DNA from: Maribacter_C sp947494565
Lineage (GTDB): Bacteria > Bacteroidota > Bacteroidia > Flavobacteriales > Flavobacteriaceae
NCBI RefSeq assembly: GCF_047345415.1
Contig: NZ_JBLFEP010000005.1
Coordinates: 1 to 64,000, forward strand
DNA length: 64,000 bases
Reading direction: 5' to 3'
Shown one piece after another: positions 43,725 through 52,359 of the stretch (positions are counted from its first letter, which is position 1; every line of letters begins with the position of its first letter). Below the pieces are notes generated by a model, which saw only the letters and a list, made by a program, of their open reading frames with translations, did not search any database and was not told the DNA's origin. The translations under genes were made by a program, and so were the position numbers.

Positions 43725-45257
43725 ATGGTGAATTTTAAATATTTCGTAATCTCAATTGTGCTGTTCCAATGCACATTCATTTTTAGTCAAACTAATGTCC
43801 AAAGTAAGGCGACTTCCTCAAGTCAACCTAAAGAACAAAAGCAGTCACTGCTGGAGGCCCACAGTAATCTTATGAAGAAAAACGATTCTTTTGTGACGGC
43901 TACCCGTGAAAAGATATTCAGTCAAGAATTAGGGCCCTTTAACTTAATAATTGATTCTTTGGAGCAAACCGTGCTAAAATTAGTTAAGAAATACAAAAGA
44001 AGTTCCGAAGAAATAGATTCGAAAACACTAGATAGTCTGCTGAATGAAACAACATTCAAACACAAACGCTATCGGTTGTTGTATCCGAACAACTATCACC
44101 GTTTTGCAAATTTTAAGAGAAACGCAGCCGTTTCCAGTGACTATTTTGAAAATGTGATGAAGGGAAGTTTTGATGACCCTTCTTTAGTTCAGTTTAAGGA
44201 GTATAAAAGATGTATGAATTATTATTTTGATATTCTTTCTGCAGGAAAATACAAGTTTTCACATCTTGAATATGTCCCTTTAAAACGTTTGGACAATCGT
44301 TATGACGCGATTGCTGAATTAGAAGCGCATCAGAGTGTGAAAGATTTTTTCATCAAGGAGCATTTTACTTCCAATATTTGGACCTTTCGTGTGGAGGCTT
44401 TTGATTATGCTTTTGCGAGAGCTTTGGAAGATGTCAAAAATGAAGAGTATGTAAAGGAAATTAAGGATACCTACAAAATGGGTAAAAACAGAAGGAAGGA
44501 TGCCAGCGAAATAAAAGTCTACAAAACGGTAGATGATATTACACTTACTGCCCATATTTTTTACCCGGAAAATCACGATAAAAGTCAAGCAAAACCTGCG
44601 CATCTGTTTTTTAACGGGGGTGGTTGGGCGATTGGATTACCTGAATGGAGTTATGGTGTTTGTAAGAGTGCTGCAAAAGAAGGAAGAGTTGCAATCGCTT
44701 TCGATTATCGACTTAGAAACATCTACGGTACGGACGTAAAAGCTTCGGTAAGTGATGCGCTATCCGCCATCGCTTGGGTTCGTGAAAATGCGAAGGAATT
44801 AGGTATTAAACCAAATAAGATTTTGGCAGATGGTTTTTCTGCAGGAGCTCACTTAGCCTTAGTTTCAAGCATGATTGAAAACAGAGAAGATTTTGGAGTC
44901 ATGTCAAAATATAGTTCAAAACCAAATGCTATCATTTTAGGTTCTTGCCCTTACGACATTGCTGGTAGAGATGTTTATAACGTTCCTTACAATACAAAAA
45001 CGATCTCACCTATGTATCTTTTAAAGGAAAATCTTCCTCCCATCATCGCCTTTCATGGTGAGAATGATGATATGGTAGAATTCTCTGAGTTTGAAAAATT
45101 CAGGGATGCCATTCAAAAAACCAAGAATAGTTTCACTTGGCGTTCCTATGCTGGTGCTGGACATTTTTATTTTGATGGAGGTCGCCCAGAGGATTCGGAT
45201 GAAAGAAGAAAACTTACGGAAGAATTTTTGTTGAAAAATGGTTTTAAAATGAAATAA
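43725..45257 (+). CDS. Alpha/beta hydrolase of the acetyl-esterase/HSL group with long N-terminal region
   Basis: 510 residues, signal peptide to about 22 (FQCTFIFSQ). Residues 25-260 are helical with no recognised domain. The C-terminal 240 residues are a hormone-sensitive-lipase-like esterase: oxyanion HLFFNGGGWAIG, nucleophile DGFSAGAH, acid in FHGENDDMVEF and His in GAGHFYFDG. Secreted carbohydrate esterases of marine Bacteroidota have this form. No complete repeat precedes it, so it may have been fused to the previous cassette by decay of repeat 21. Confidence 0.88.
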   Translation: MVNFKYFVISIVLFQCTFIFSQTNVQSKATSSSQPKEQKQSLLEAHSNLMKKNDSFVTATREKIFSQELGPFNLIIDSLEQTVLKLVKKYKRSSEEIDSKTLDSLLNETTFKHKRYRLLYPNNYHRFANFKRNAAVSSDYFENVMKGSFDDPSLVQFKEYKRCMNYYFDILSAGKYKFSHLEYVPLKRLDNRYDAIAELEAHQSVKDFFIKEHFTSNIWTFRVEAFDYAFARALEDVKNEEYVKEIKDTYKMGKNRRKDASEIKVYKTVDDITLTAHIFYPENHDKSQAKPAHLFFNGGGWAIGLPEWSYGVCKSAAKEGRVAIAFDYRLRNIYGTDVKASVSDALSAIAWVRENAKELGIKPNKILADGFSAGAHLALVSSMIENREDFGVMSKYSSKPNAIILGSCPYDIAGRDVYNVPYNTKTISPMYLLKENLPPIIAFHGENDDMVEFSEFEKFRDAIQKTKNSFTWRSYAGAGHFYFDGGRPEDSDERRKLTEEFLLKNGFKMK

Positions 45258-45264
45258 GGCCTGC

Positions 45265-45369
45265 AAAGTACAATGTGTACAAGTAATAGCGGTTTAAGGT
45301 GTAATCCAAACCGCTTTTGCGTTCAATAAGGTATGTTGTAGTCGGCTACTACCCTCATACTCGACCGTT
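45265..45369 (+). repeat. attC-like repeat 22 (AGCGGTTT class)
   Basis: AGTACAATGTGTACAAGTAATAGCGG at left. Inner hairpin AGCGGTTT..AAACCGCT is perfect. Right end ACTACCCTCATACTCGACCGTT. A relative occurs near 55,711. Confidence 0.82.
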
Positions 45370-45438
45370 GTGAGCAATTAAAAAATAATCCGGTGTAACC
45401 TTTAGCTCTTTTTAGGGTATTCATTATAAAAATGTAAA

Positions 45439-46179
45439 ATGAATATACTAAAAAGTCTTTCTTTAATGATTTCAGTAATATGTTTCTCCTCTTGCAAATC
45501 CAATGTAAAGGAATACCCATTTGTGAAGACAGATGTGGTTTTTCAAGAAGGTTCTATCAGCTTTAATGAAACACAAAAGGATTTTATTCTTGAGGTCATT
45601 ATTAATTCTGAAAAGGAAGTTCGGAAACTTTTGCCAACACTACCGGATAGCATAAAGATTATTGTAGAAAATGTAGATTGGGATCTAGATGCTGTTGAAG
45701 GCGTAACCGGAAGAACAGAAAAAAACGCTCCTCCTCTTGTAATGGTTCAAATATCGCATAATTACCAAGAAGGAGTAATTGATTCTATTTATTCTGGTTT
45801 AAAAGCGACCATTTTTCACGAATTTCATCACTTGTCGCGTGGCTGGGCCATCCAAGACAATAAATTTGAGCCAGGAATCCCTAACGCAATGGTCAATGAA
45901 GGGTTGGCTGTTGCATTTACAGAAATCTATACAGGAAGTAGCTATGCAGCAAATGCCTATACTGATGAAGCTGATAGGTGGGTAAAAGAAATTTTGGAAC
46001 TGCCGCTCAACGCGAGCTACTCAGACTGGGTAATGGGAGAACATCCTGATGGTAGAACCTATATTGGCTATCGAACTGGAAATTTTTTGATAAGAAAGGC
46101 AATGACCAATGCTGATATAAGCATTTTAAAACTAAGTGAGCTAATACCAGAAGAAATAGTAAAACTGGCCGGCTACTAA
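45439..46179 (+). CDS. Cassette 22: DUF2268-like zinc metallopeptidase lipoprotein
   Basis: 246 residues. Lipobox signal (SLMISVICFSSC). Motif IFHEFHHLSRGW is a canonical HExxH zinc site, with a Glu in NEGLAVAFTE about 28 residues later as third ligand, the layout of DUF2268/gluzincin-type predicted peptidases. Periplasmic, membrane-anchored. Start arm GTTGTGAGC and end arm GCACACAAC differ by one base, so this cassette is nearly intact. Confidence 0.88.
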   Translation: MNILKSLSLMISVICFSSCKSNVKEYPFVKTDVVFQEGSISFNETQKDFILEVIINSEKEVRKLLPTLPDSIKIIVENVDWDLDAVEGVTGRTEKNAPPLVMVQISHNYQEGVIDSIYSGLKATIFHEFHHLSRGWAIQDNKFEPGIPNAMVNEGLAVAFTEIYTGSSYAANAYTDEADRWVKEILELPLNASYSDWVMGEHPDGRTYIGYRTGNFLIRKAMTNADISILKLSELIPEEIVKLAGY

Positions 46180-46193
46180 TTCCGTCAAAAACG

Positions 46194-46266
46194 GCACACA
46201 ACAAGGTGTAGTTAATCATGGCTGAAAATGAAGCGAAGTAAGCTGAAAATTCAACTAACTGTAACA
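46194..46266 (+). repeat. attC-like repeat 23, degenerate
   Basis: Left arm GCACACAAC nearly complements the cassette 22 start. After AAGGTGTAGTTAATC the body is A-rich and the right end AACTAACTGTAAC lacks CCGTT. Confidence 0.6.
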
Positions 46267-46314
46267 ATCTTAAGATATAGTCGTCTTCAGTCAAGGAACC
46301 AAAGAAGATGATTC

Positions 46315-47808
46315 ATGAACAAATTACTAACTATTCTCCTTGCTACAATTTTATTCTCTTGTCAGGAGAGTAAAGAACAACTGAATCTTACCGAAGGTGC
46401 CTACATATCCAATGTTACCGTAATCTCAACTGAAGATGGTACTTACAGCCCTTATATAGGTCATGTAGTGACTGAAAAAGATAAAATAGTTTATGTGGGT
46501 AAAGATGAGCCAAGCATAAGCGGAACATTTCAACAAATCGATGGAACTGGAAAATTTGTAATTCCTGGGTTGATTGATAGTCATGTCCATCTTCCGGGAG
46601 TGCAGGGAATGCTTTCCCATCATATGGAAAAATACCCCGAACTAGCCAATGAGTTTAAAAGCCAAATGCCGCGAAGCTACTTATACTATGGTTTTACCAC
46701 TTTAATCGATCTTGGAGGCATATATGAAGAAGGTATTACTTCTTTTAATATGGAAAAAGCAAAACCCGATTTATATCATATAGGAAATTCAGGAGCTGCC
46801 ATTGCAAATGGCTACCCCATGAATAATATACCCATAGCATATCGATTTGAAGCCATGCCAAATTTCATATATATGGAAAGTCAGGCAGAAAATATACCAG
46901 ATAAATATGACCCTGCCGATCATACGCCCAAAGCAGTTGTCAAGCGTATCAAAAATTCTGGTGCTATTGCTGTAAAATCGTATTATGAATCTGGTTTTGG
47001 TCACATGAAGGGGTTGCCCTTACCAACCGAGGATATTATGGCGGAATTGCTTACAGAAGCACATTCCAATGAGCTTGTGCTAACAGTTCACGCTAATTCT
47101 TTTGCAGGACATTCATTTTTAACAGATATCGGTGTTGATATCATATCTCACGGGCTTTGGAACTGGGAAGGATATAAAAATGTGCCTCCTGATTCTCTTC
47201 CATTAGCGATAAAAAACATGTTAGACCTACAAATTAAAAAGCAAATAGGCTATACGCCTACATTGACTGTAATTGAAGGAGAGGAAGCACTGGTCGATAC
47301 TGAATTTCTCAATCAGCCTGGATTAAAAAAAGTAGTTCCCAAAAATTTACTTGAATGGTATAAAACGGAAGAAGCGCAATGGTTTGGCAAAAAGATTTTT
47401 GGCGAACTTACTGTAGAGGAGATTCACACAATGTATGCCAATGTGCAAGGTCATGCCATGTTAGCTTTGAAGTACCTTGCTGATAATAATGGTCTGATCC
47501 TATTTGGCTCAGATACTCCATCTGGCCCGATTTATAGCAATCAACCGGGTCATAATGGAAATTGGGAGCTTAAATTGATGAAAGAAGCGGGAGTTCCTCT
47601 AAATAAAATACTTGCGTCTGCTACACTGAATAATGCCAAAGCTTTTCATTTAGATGCTTCTCTTGGCTCATTGGCTATCGGAAAAAAAGCTAATATACTT
47701 ATGATGGCCAAAAACCCCTTATTGGATATTGAAGCATATGATGCCATAGAGAGCGTTGTTATTGGAGGCAAAATCATAAAAAGAGAAGATTTAGAAGTCA
47801 AAGAATAA
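46315..47808 (+). CDS. Amidohydrolase-family lipoprotein
   Basis: 497 residues. Lipobox signal MNKLLTILLATILFSC. Metal-dependent hydrolase hallmarks: IPGLIDSHVHLPG (first HxH), a probable carboxylated-Lys region VKSYYESG, VHANSFAGHS, GFD-type end LFGSDTPSGP, and the C-terminal LGSLAIGKKANILMMAKNPL. Similar to imidazolonepropionase/prolidase-like members acting on small cyclic amides or dipeptides. Periplasmic. A family assignment is safe, the substrate is not. Confidence 0.88.
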   Translation: MNKLLTILLATILFSCQESKEQLNLTEGAYISNVTVISTEDGTYSPYIGHVVTEKDKIVYVGKDEPSISGTFQQIDGTGKFVIPGLIDSHVHLPGVQGMLSHHMEKYPELANEFKSQMPRSYLYYGFTTLIDLGGIYEEGITSFNMEKAKPDLYHIGNSGAAIANGYPMNNIPIAYRFEAMPNFIYMESQAENIPDKYDPADHTPKAVVKRIKNSGAIAVKSYYESGFGHMKGLPLPTEDIMAELLTEAHSNELVLTVHANSFAGHSFLTDIGVDIISHGLWNWEGYKNVPPDSLPLAIKNMLDLQIKKQIGYTPTLTVIEGEEALVDTEFLNQPGLKKVVPKNLLEWYKTEEAQWFGKKIFGELTVEEIHTMYANVQGHAMLALKYLADNNGLILFGSDTPSGPIYSNQPGHNGNWELKLMKEAGVPLNKILASATLNNAKAFHLDASLGSLAIGKKANILMMAKNPLLDIEAYDAIESVVIGGKIIKREDLEVKE

Positions 47809-47810
47809 CT

Positions 47811-47909
47811 GGCGACAACAATGGGGCTATAAGTAATTGCCCTTCTGCCGGTAGGCGGGCTGGCTAGGTCAACCGCTAAACCAAACATCTACTTATAGCC
47901 GAGACCGTT
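47811..47909 (+). repeat. attC-like repeat 24, shortened
   Basis: Left arm GGCGACAAC. AATGGGGCTATAAGTAATTGC at left pairs with ACTTATAGCC at right; class of repeat 1. A GC-rich inner piece CTGCCGGTAGGCGGGCTGG replaces the usual hairpin. Ends GAGACCGTT. Confidence 0.85.
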
Positions 47910-48160
47910 ACGCACAATTGCTCAACAAAATTATGCTTAGAGGAATTAATTCTTCAATCAGATTCTTAAAGTAAAAAAGGAGCACGATTACGTAGATGAC
48001 CTTCTTAGCTTGTTTATACAAATGGTTAAATAGACTATTCGCTGAAATCCTTAATTTGAGCATCGTATAATCTTATCAGACCTCATTAGATTATAAACAA
48101 AATCAACTTGCTTTACCGTTTAGAATACTTCCATTGTTTAACAAAAGGTTGATTTCAATT

Positions 48161-48679
48161 ATGAAAAGATTAGATTTTATTCAAAAAACAACTTTGCTGG
48201 CTAGCGCTGCAAGCGTCGGAAGTATCTCAATAATGAACGCACTTACAAAATCAAATAATAGTAAAGAATTCAAATTCATGGAACAAAAACATCCGAACTT
48301 AGATTTAATTCATGCCTTTTTTACTGCATATGGCAATAATGATTCTCTTGGTATAAAAAAAGTGTTAGATAAAAATATTAAATGGCACATACCAGGAGAA
48401 CACCCTTTAAGTGGAACCAAAACCGGTGTTGCGGAGGTATTGGAATATTTCAAGCAATTAGGTAAAGGTTCTTTCAAAGCTGAACCTATTGTAATGGGCG
48501 TAAATGATACCCATGTAATCGACTGTCATAGAAACTGGAGCAATCTTGAAAATGAAGAAAATTTAGATAACATGTCTTGTCTATTATGGAGAATTGAGGA
48601 CGACAAAATTAAGGAAGTTCATAATTTTCCAGAAAACCAGAAGATTGTTGATTTGTTTTTTAAAAAATTATACGGTTAA
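48161..48679 (+). CDS. SnoaL/NTF2-like protein with N-terminal export segment
   Basis: 172 residues. The frame opens 27 bases earlier with a non-ATG codon; this ATG begins MKRLDFIQKTTLLASAASVGSIS, an export-like segment. From residue 45 (HPNLDLIHAFFTAYGNNDSLGIKKVLDKNIKWHIPGEHPLSG) it follows the SnoaL-like polyketide-cyclase/NTF2 pattern, a cone-shaped fold with a ligand pocket. Reaction unknown. The gene begins about 250 bases after the junction, unlike proximal cassettes; that leader shows no other gene. Confidence 0.82.
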   Translation: MKRLDFIQKTTLLASAASVGSISIMNALTKSNNSKEFKFMEQKHPNLDLIHAFFTAYGNNDSLGIKKVLDKNIKWHIPGEHPLSGTKTGVAEVLEYFKQLGKGSFKAEPIVMGVNDTHVIDCHRNWSNLENEENLDNMSCLLWRIEDDKIKEVHNFPENQKIVDLFFKKLYG

Positions 48680-48782
48680 AATATGAACTGTTTGTTTACA
48701 CAAATGGACTTAGCTCGGTCGGCTTTCAGAACGTACCAATCTGCATAAATAGCCTTTGTTTACTTCTATGCATCGCAAAAGG

Positions 48783-48926
48783 GAGTGACAAAGTCTATAA
48801 TTGATCCTGACTTGATGATAATCTGCCAAGGTCTGTGTATTTTTAGTATGCCGCAAAATCTCATGGTTTTTGCGTAGCTGAAAATCCTTTGGATTTCTTC
48901 TCTGCATTAGTTATTACCCAGCCGTT
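48783..48926 (+). repeat. attC-like repeat 25, degenerate
   Basis: CTATAATTGATCCTGAC, AAGGTCTGTGTATTTTTA, GCAAAATC..TTTTTGC, GAAAATCCTTTGGATTTC and GCATTAGTTATTACCCAGCCGTT correspond in order to repeats 5/6/10, with many substitutions. The left arm AGTGACAAAG no longer complements the cassette start. Confidence 0.8.
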
Positions 48927-48974
48927 TTGTAAAAGCTGAAAACTAACGCCGAGTCAAATAAAATAACTAGTGCT

Positions 48975-49367
48975 ATGGAAAACTATATTGACGGATTTGT
49001 ACTTCCTATTCCACGAACTTATCTGCATGAATACAAAAATGTAGCTGAAAAAATAGCAGAAATTTGGAAAGAGTATGGAGCACTTGCATACTTTGAGTAT
49101 GTCGGAGAAGATTTAAAATTGGAAGGTGTACGTTCTTTCGTAGAAGTAGTGGATTTGAAAGAAAGTGAAGTTATTGTATTCGGATGGGTCGTTTTCCCTT
49201 CTAAAGCGATTCGTGAGAGGGCTAACAAGCAAGTTCCTACCGATTCAAGAATGACGGAATTAGTTGCACCATTGATCAATCCGAAAAAATTAATTTTTGA
49301 TGCCGAAAGAATGGTCTATGGAGGGTTTCAACCACTCATTCAGTCTAACACCAATGAATCTAAATAG
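48975..49367 (+). CDS. DUF1428 (YbaA-like) family protein
   Basis: 130 residues. The opening YIDGFVLPIPRTYLHEYKNVAEKIAEIWKEYGALAYFEYVGEDL and the later FGWVVFPSKAIRERANKQV...FDAERMVYGGF are the DUF1428 signature, a dimeric alpha/beta-barrel (ABM-like) fold of unknown function common in bacteria. Soluble. Start is 51 bases after the GTT junction. Confidence 0.9.
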   Translation: MENYIDGFVLPIPRTYLHEYKNVAEKIAEIWKEYGALAYFEYVGEDLKLEGVRSFVEVVDLKESEVIVFGWVVFPSKAIRERANKQVPTDSRMTELVAPLINPKKLIFDAERMVYGGFQPLIQSNTNESK

Positions 49368-49398
49368 GGTATAATAGTACCCTCTAAATAATAAAAGC

Positions 49399-49519
49399 CG
49401 ACAAGCAATAATGGTCATAAGTAATTGCTTCCCTACTTCTAAAAATCCTAGTGTATTTTCAGTTTGGTGCGTTCTAAGTTAACTGCTAAACCACGCAACT
49501 TATCCTAGCAGAAACCGTT
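49399..49519 (+). repeat. attC-like repeat 26, degenerate
   Basis: AATGGTCATAAGTAATTGCTT at left and GCTAAACCACGCAACTTATCCTAGCAGAAACCGTT at right match repeat 1. The left arm ACAAGCAAT has lost the AAC and does not complement the cassette start. The next 190 bases to 49,710 hold no gene. Confidence 0.8.
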
Positions 49520-49710
49520 GAGTAAAATTAAACCAAGAAGTAAAACCATTAATTTGTATTGTTGTTCTCAATTTTTGGGTTGCGGACTAGGTTAGAAAAT
49601 AATTGCGCTGTGATTCCATACAATTTTTTACTTTTAATAGCTTTTGGAATTTGAGCAAGAGTTGTACTTACAATTTCCAAAAGCAATGTCGGAAATAGAG
49701 CACCAGAAGA

Positions 49711-50058
49711 ATGAAATCTAAAGACAAACTTAATAGTATAGCTTACGCTTTAAATGGCATTCTTTTTTTAATGGGCGGTATAATGCTAATTGACGATGGC
49801 AAATTGATTTTTGCTACCATACAACTCCTAGCCTCGATTCTAAATATCATGATGGTTTTGAAAATCAGAAAGAAAGGAAAAATTGAAAAACTCAATCATA
49901 TCATACTCGCTATGAATATCGTTGTCTGCATTTCTGTGGCAGTTGATTATATTTTAGCAAATAAATCCTATATCCAATTTGTTTGGATTTTTGCTGCACT
50001 CCTATCCCTTGTTGCGCTAATACTCCAAATGAAAAGAAAAAAAACGTTACCTAACTAG
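49711..50058 (+). CDS. Small multi-pass membrane protein
   Basis: 115 residues with four predicted helices (IAYALNGILFLMGGIMLI, FATIQLLASILNIMMVL, HIILAMNIVVCISVAVDYIL, IQFVWIFAALLSLVALIL) and a basic tail. No family recognised. A 190-base leader without a gene separates it from the preceding repeat. Confidence 0.78.
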   Translation: MKSKDKLNSIAYALNGILFLMGGIMLIDDGKLIFATIQLLASILNIMMVLKIRKKGKIEKLNHIILAMNIVVCISVAVDYILANKSYIQFVWIFAALLSLVALILQMKRKKTLPN

Positions 50059-50099
50059 GTATAAATACATTAAAGACGTAGCTTATACTTAAGGTTGGG
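50045..50099 (+). repeat. attC-like repeat 27, remnant
   Basis: GTTACCTAAC then AGGTATAAATACATTAAAGACG resembles a left end; right end TTATACTTAAGGTTGGGC lacks CCGTT. It overlaps the end of the membrane protein gene. Confidence 0.5.
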
Positions 50100-50126
50100 C
50101 TCAACTTAAAAATGAGCTTTGAACAT

Positions 50127-50594
50127 ATGAAAATACATTTAAAATTAATAGTTCTTTTTTTCTTCATTTTATGGACGGCCCGTCATGTTATTGCACAAGA
50201 AGTGACACCGGCCCATAGGGATTCATTAGAAGTTATAGTGACCAAATACTACGATTTGAACCTCAAAATATTTCAGACGAATTCAACCATCAAGGATATT
50301 GATGAAATCTTTGACCTTTTTACAGATGACTTTACATACGTTCATCCAAAATATGGAGGAATATATACTAGAGAGGACTTGTACAAGGGATATGTTCGGA
50401 ATCAGAAAAATGGGGGATATACCGGAAAAATAGCCGATATAAAAATCGAAAACAAAATCATTGGACTCAACGCCATAGTGGTGGAAAAACGATTTGTGGA
50501 AAAAAAAGATGGCGTAATTGAAGATGGAAAAGCAGAAATGACTCTTTTTGAGTTTAGAGATGGAAAAATCTCCCGCATATTTGAGTATTGGTAG
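50127..50594 (+). CDS. Exported SnoaL/NTF2-like protein
   Basis: 155 residues. An upstream ATG 15 bases earlier exists; this one opens the signal peptide MKIHLKLIVLFFFILWTARHVIAQ. The rest follows the nuclear-transport-factor-2 pattern: IDEIFDLFTDDFTYVHPKYGGIYTREDLYKGY, then VVEKRFVEKKDG and MTLFEFRDGKISRIFEYW. Likely binds or turns over a small hydrophobic ligand in the periplasm; no specific reaction is indicated. Confidence 0.85.
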   Translation: MKIHLKLIVLFFFILWTARHVIAQEVTPAHRDSLEVIVTKYYDLNLKIFQTNSTIKDIDEIFDLFTDDFTYVHPKYGGIYTREDLYKGYVRNQKNGGYTGKIADIKIENKIIGLNAIVVEKRFVEKKDGVIEDGKAEMTLFEFRDGKISRIFEYW

Positions 50595-50606
50595 CGGAAT
50601 AAAACT

Positions 50607-50733
50607 GTGCCCAACAAGGCCATAAACAATACGAGCCTCGGGCTTACCTGCCAGCAAAACCAAAAGCTTTTGCTTAGCGCATTGCTGGAAACCCGTAGGA
50701 TTTCTACGCCGCACTAATCATAGCCGAAACTTT
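50607..50733 (+). repeat. attC-like repeat 28, deleted interior
   Basis: GTGCCCAAC, then CCATAAACAATACGAGCCTCGGGC at left; AAAAGCTTTTGCTTAGCGC, GGAAACCCGTAGGATTTC and CCGCACTAATCATAGCC at right, as in repeats 5/6. The GGTCTGTGTAT and GCAAAATC parts are missing, replaced by CTTACCTGCCAG, and the end reads GAAACTTT rather than GAACCGTT. Confidence 0.8.
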
Positions 50734-50754
50734 ACAAACAACTATAGAACCTAA

Positions 50755-52218
50755 ATGAAAGAACTCTTAAAAATTCTGATTCTTACCGTATTGATTTCAG
50801 GCTGTTCTGAGGAAAAAGAACATATTGACAAACAAGCAGAACAATTCACTTCAGAGCTCATAGAATTAAAGGAATATTTTAAAATTCCTGGGCTTGCTGT
50901 TTCTATTGACAAAAAGGGAGAAAATATTTATCGAGAATTTTTCGGTGTATCGGATATAGAAAATCCCACTAGTTTAGATGCTACAACTTTATTCCCAATT
51001 GCTTCAATAACCAAAGTCTTTTCTGGAGTTTTGGTTATGAAACTCGTTGAGGAAAAAAAACTTTCACTTGATGAATCAATCAATAAATTCTTGCCGAAAC
51101 CTGTTTTTGGGGATTCAATTTTAGTGAAACACATTTTATCACATACCTCACAAGGAAATGTAGGAGAGAAATTTTATTATAGTTCAAGGTTTGGGCTTCT
51201 AACAAATGTAGTCGAACAAACTACTGGTAAATCTTTTGCAGAAGTAATGGAAAAGGAAATCTTAATTCCTTTAAAACTTAAAAACACATTTTTACTGAAA
51301 GACTCCACTCAAATTAAAAGAATAGCCAAACCTTATATCTTGGATAATGGCATAGAAACTGGTTTTATTGATTATGGCTATTCGTCTTCGGCTGGGATCG
51401 TTTCAAATTTAGAAGATTTAGCCGTTTTTAACAACGCATTGGACAACAACCTAATCATAGACAAAAAATCGAAAGACTTTATGTTCTCCTCCTCTAGTGA
51501 AGGATTGCCATACGGATATGGAATTTTCAATCAACAATTTGACACCCTAAATATGGTTTGGGCTTACGGACAATATGATTGTTATTCCAGTCTGTTATTG
51601 AAAATTCCATCTGAAAATATCACATTGACCATACTAGCAAATAATAACCTTTTAAGTGACCCAGCCAGACTTATTTATGGGGATGCCACATCATCTTTGT
51701 TTGCTCTCAGTTTTATGAAAAACTATATACTGGGACTGACTGAAATGCCTTTGTTTGAAAAACCGGATGCTATATCTGAAACACTTTTAAATGTAGAATT
51801 GCATAGAAAAAAGATATTGGGGCAAGCGCTCGCAGAATCGTATATGGCCAGATTTGACCCAGAAAAATTAAAGTCAAGCGCAAAACTATTAAATCACGTC
51901 TTTTCTGAATACCCAAACTATTTAGAGTATGCCGATTTAAATCTATTACATAATCTTACCTTTCTAAAAGATGTCGCCTTCCATATGGAACTTGGTGAGT
52001 TTAATGATTTTGACACTCAAATAGAACGTATTGGAAAAAAATTGATAGCGGAAGAATCAAATAATCCTTATGCACATATGTATCTGGGAACATTCTACGA
52101 TAGAAAAGGAAAAAAAGAAAAAGCCAAAAACTACTTTGAGAGTATCGTAAATGCTAAGAATTTTTCTAAAAATTGGTATACAAATGAAGCTCAACAATGG
52201 TTAAATGAAAATAAATAA
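50755..52218 (+). CDS. Serine hydrolase (beta-lactamase/S12 family) lipoprotein with TPR-like tail
   Basis: 487 residues. Lipobox signal MKELLKILILTVLISGC. Active-site SxxK in PIASITKVF (Ser then Lys three residues on) and a Tyr motif in EKFYYSSRFGL. The C-terminal 120 residues are helical repeats (NPYAHMYLGTFYDRKGKKEKAKNYFES). Periplasmic penicillin-binding-protein-like hydrolase; substrate unknown. Same general layout as the hydrolase in the NRPS locus, though the sequences are not close. Confidence 0.88.
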   Translation: MKELLKILILTVLISGCSEEKEHIDKQAEQFTSELIELKEYFKIPGLAVSIDKKGENIYREFFGVSDIENPTSLDATTLFPIASITKVFSGVLVMKLVEEKKLSLDESINKFLPKPVFGDSILVKHILSHTSQGNVGEKFYYSSRFGLLTNVVEQTTGKSFAEVMEKEILIPLKLKNTFLLKDSTQIKRIAKPYILDNGIETGFIDYGYSSSAGIVSNLEDLAVFNNALDNNLIIDKKSKDFMFSSSSEGLPYGYGIFNQQFDTLNMVWAYGQYDCYSSLLLKIPSENITLTILANNNLLSDPARLIYGDATSSLFALSFMKNYILGLTEMPLFEKPDAISETLLNVELHRKKILGQALAESYMARFDPEKLKSSAKLLNHVFSEYPNYLEYADLNLLHNLTFLKDVAFHMELGEFNDFDTQIERIGKKLIAEESNNPYAHMYLGTFYDRKGKKEKAKNYFESIVNAKNFSKNWYTNEAQQWLNENK

Positions 52219-52241
52219 TTCTCTGTTACAAGGGGGTTTAA

Positions 52242-52337
52242 GTGACAAAACAAGCGTATAAACGTAAAACAATGTTTAGTAAAAAATCGAAAGGTTTTTT
52301 AAGTAAGAATCCATTACTACTCCTACAGGAGACCGTT
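52242..52337 (+). repeat. attC-like repeat 29, degenerate left part
   Basis: GTATAAACGTAAAACAATG and AAAAAATCGAAAGGTTTTTTAAG recall repeats 8/17. The right end GGAGACCGTT is intact. Left arm uncertain. Confidence 0.65.
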
Positions 52338-52359
52338 GGCAATAATTAAAACAATTCAT

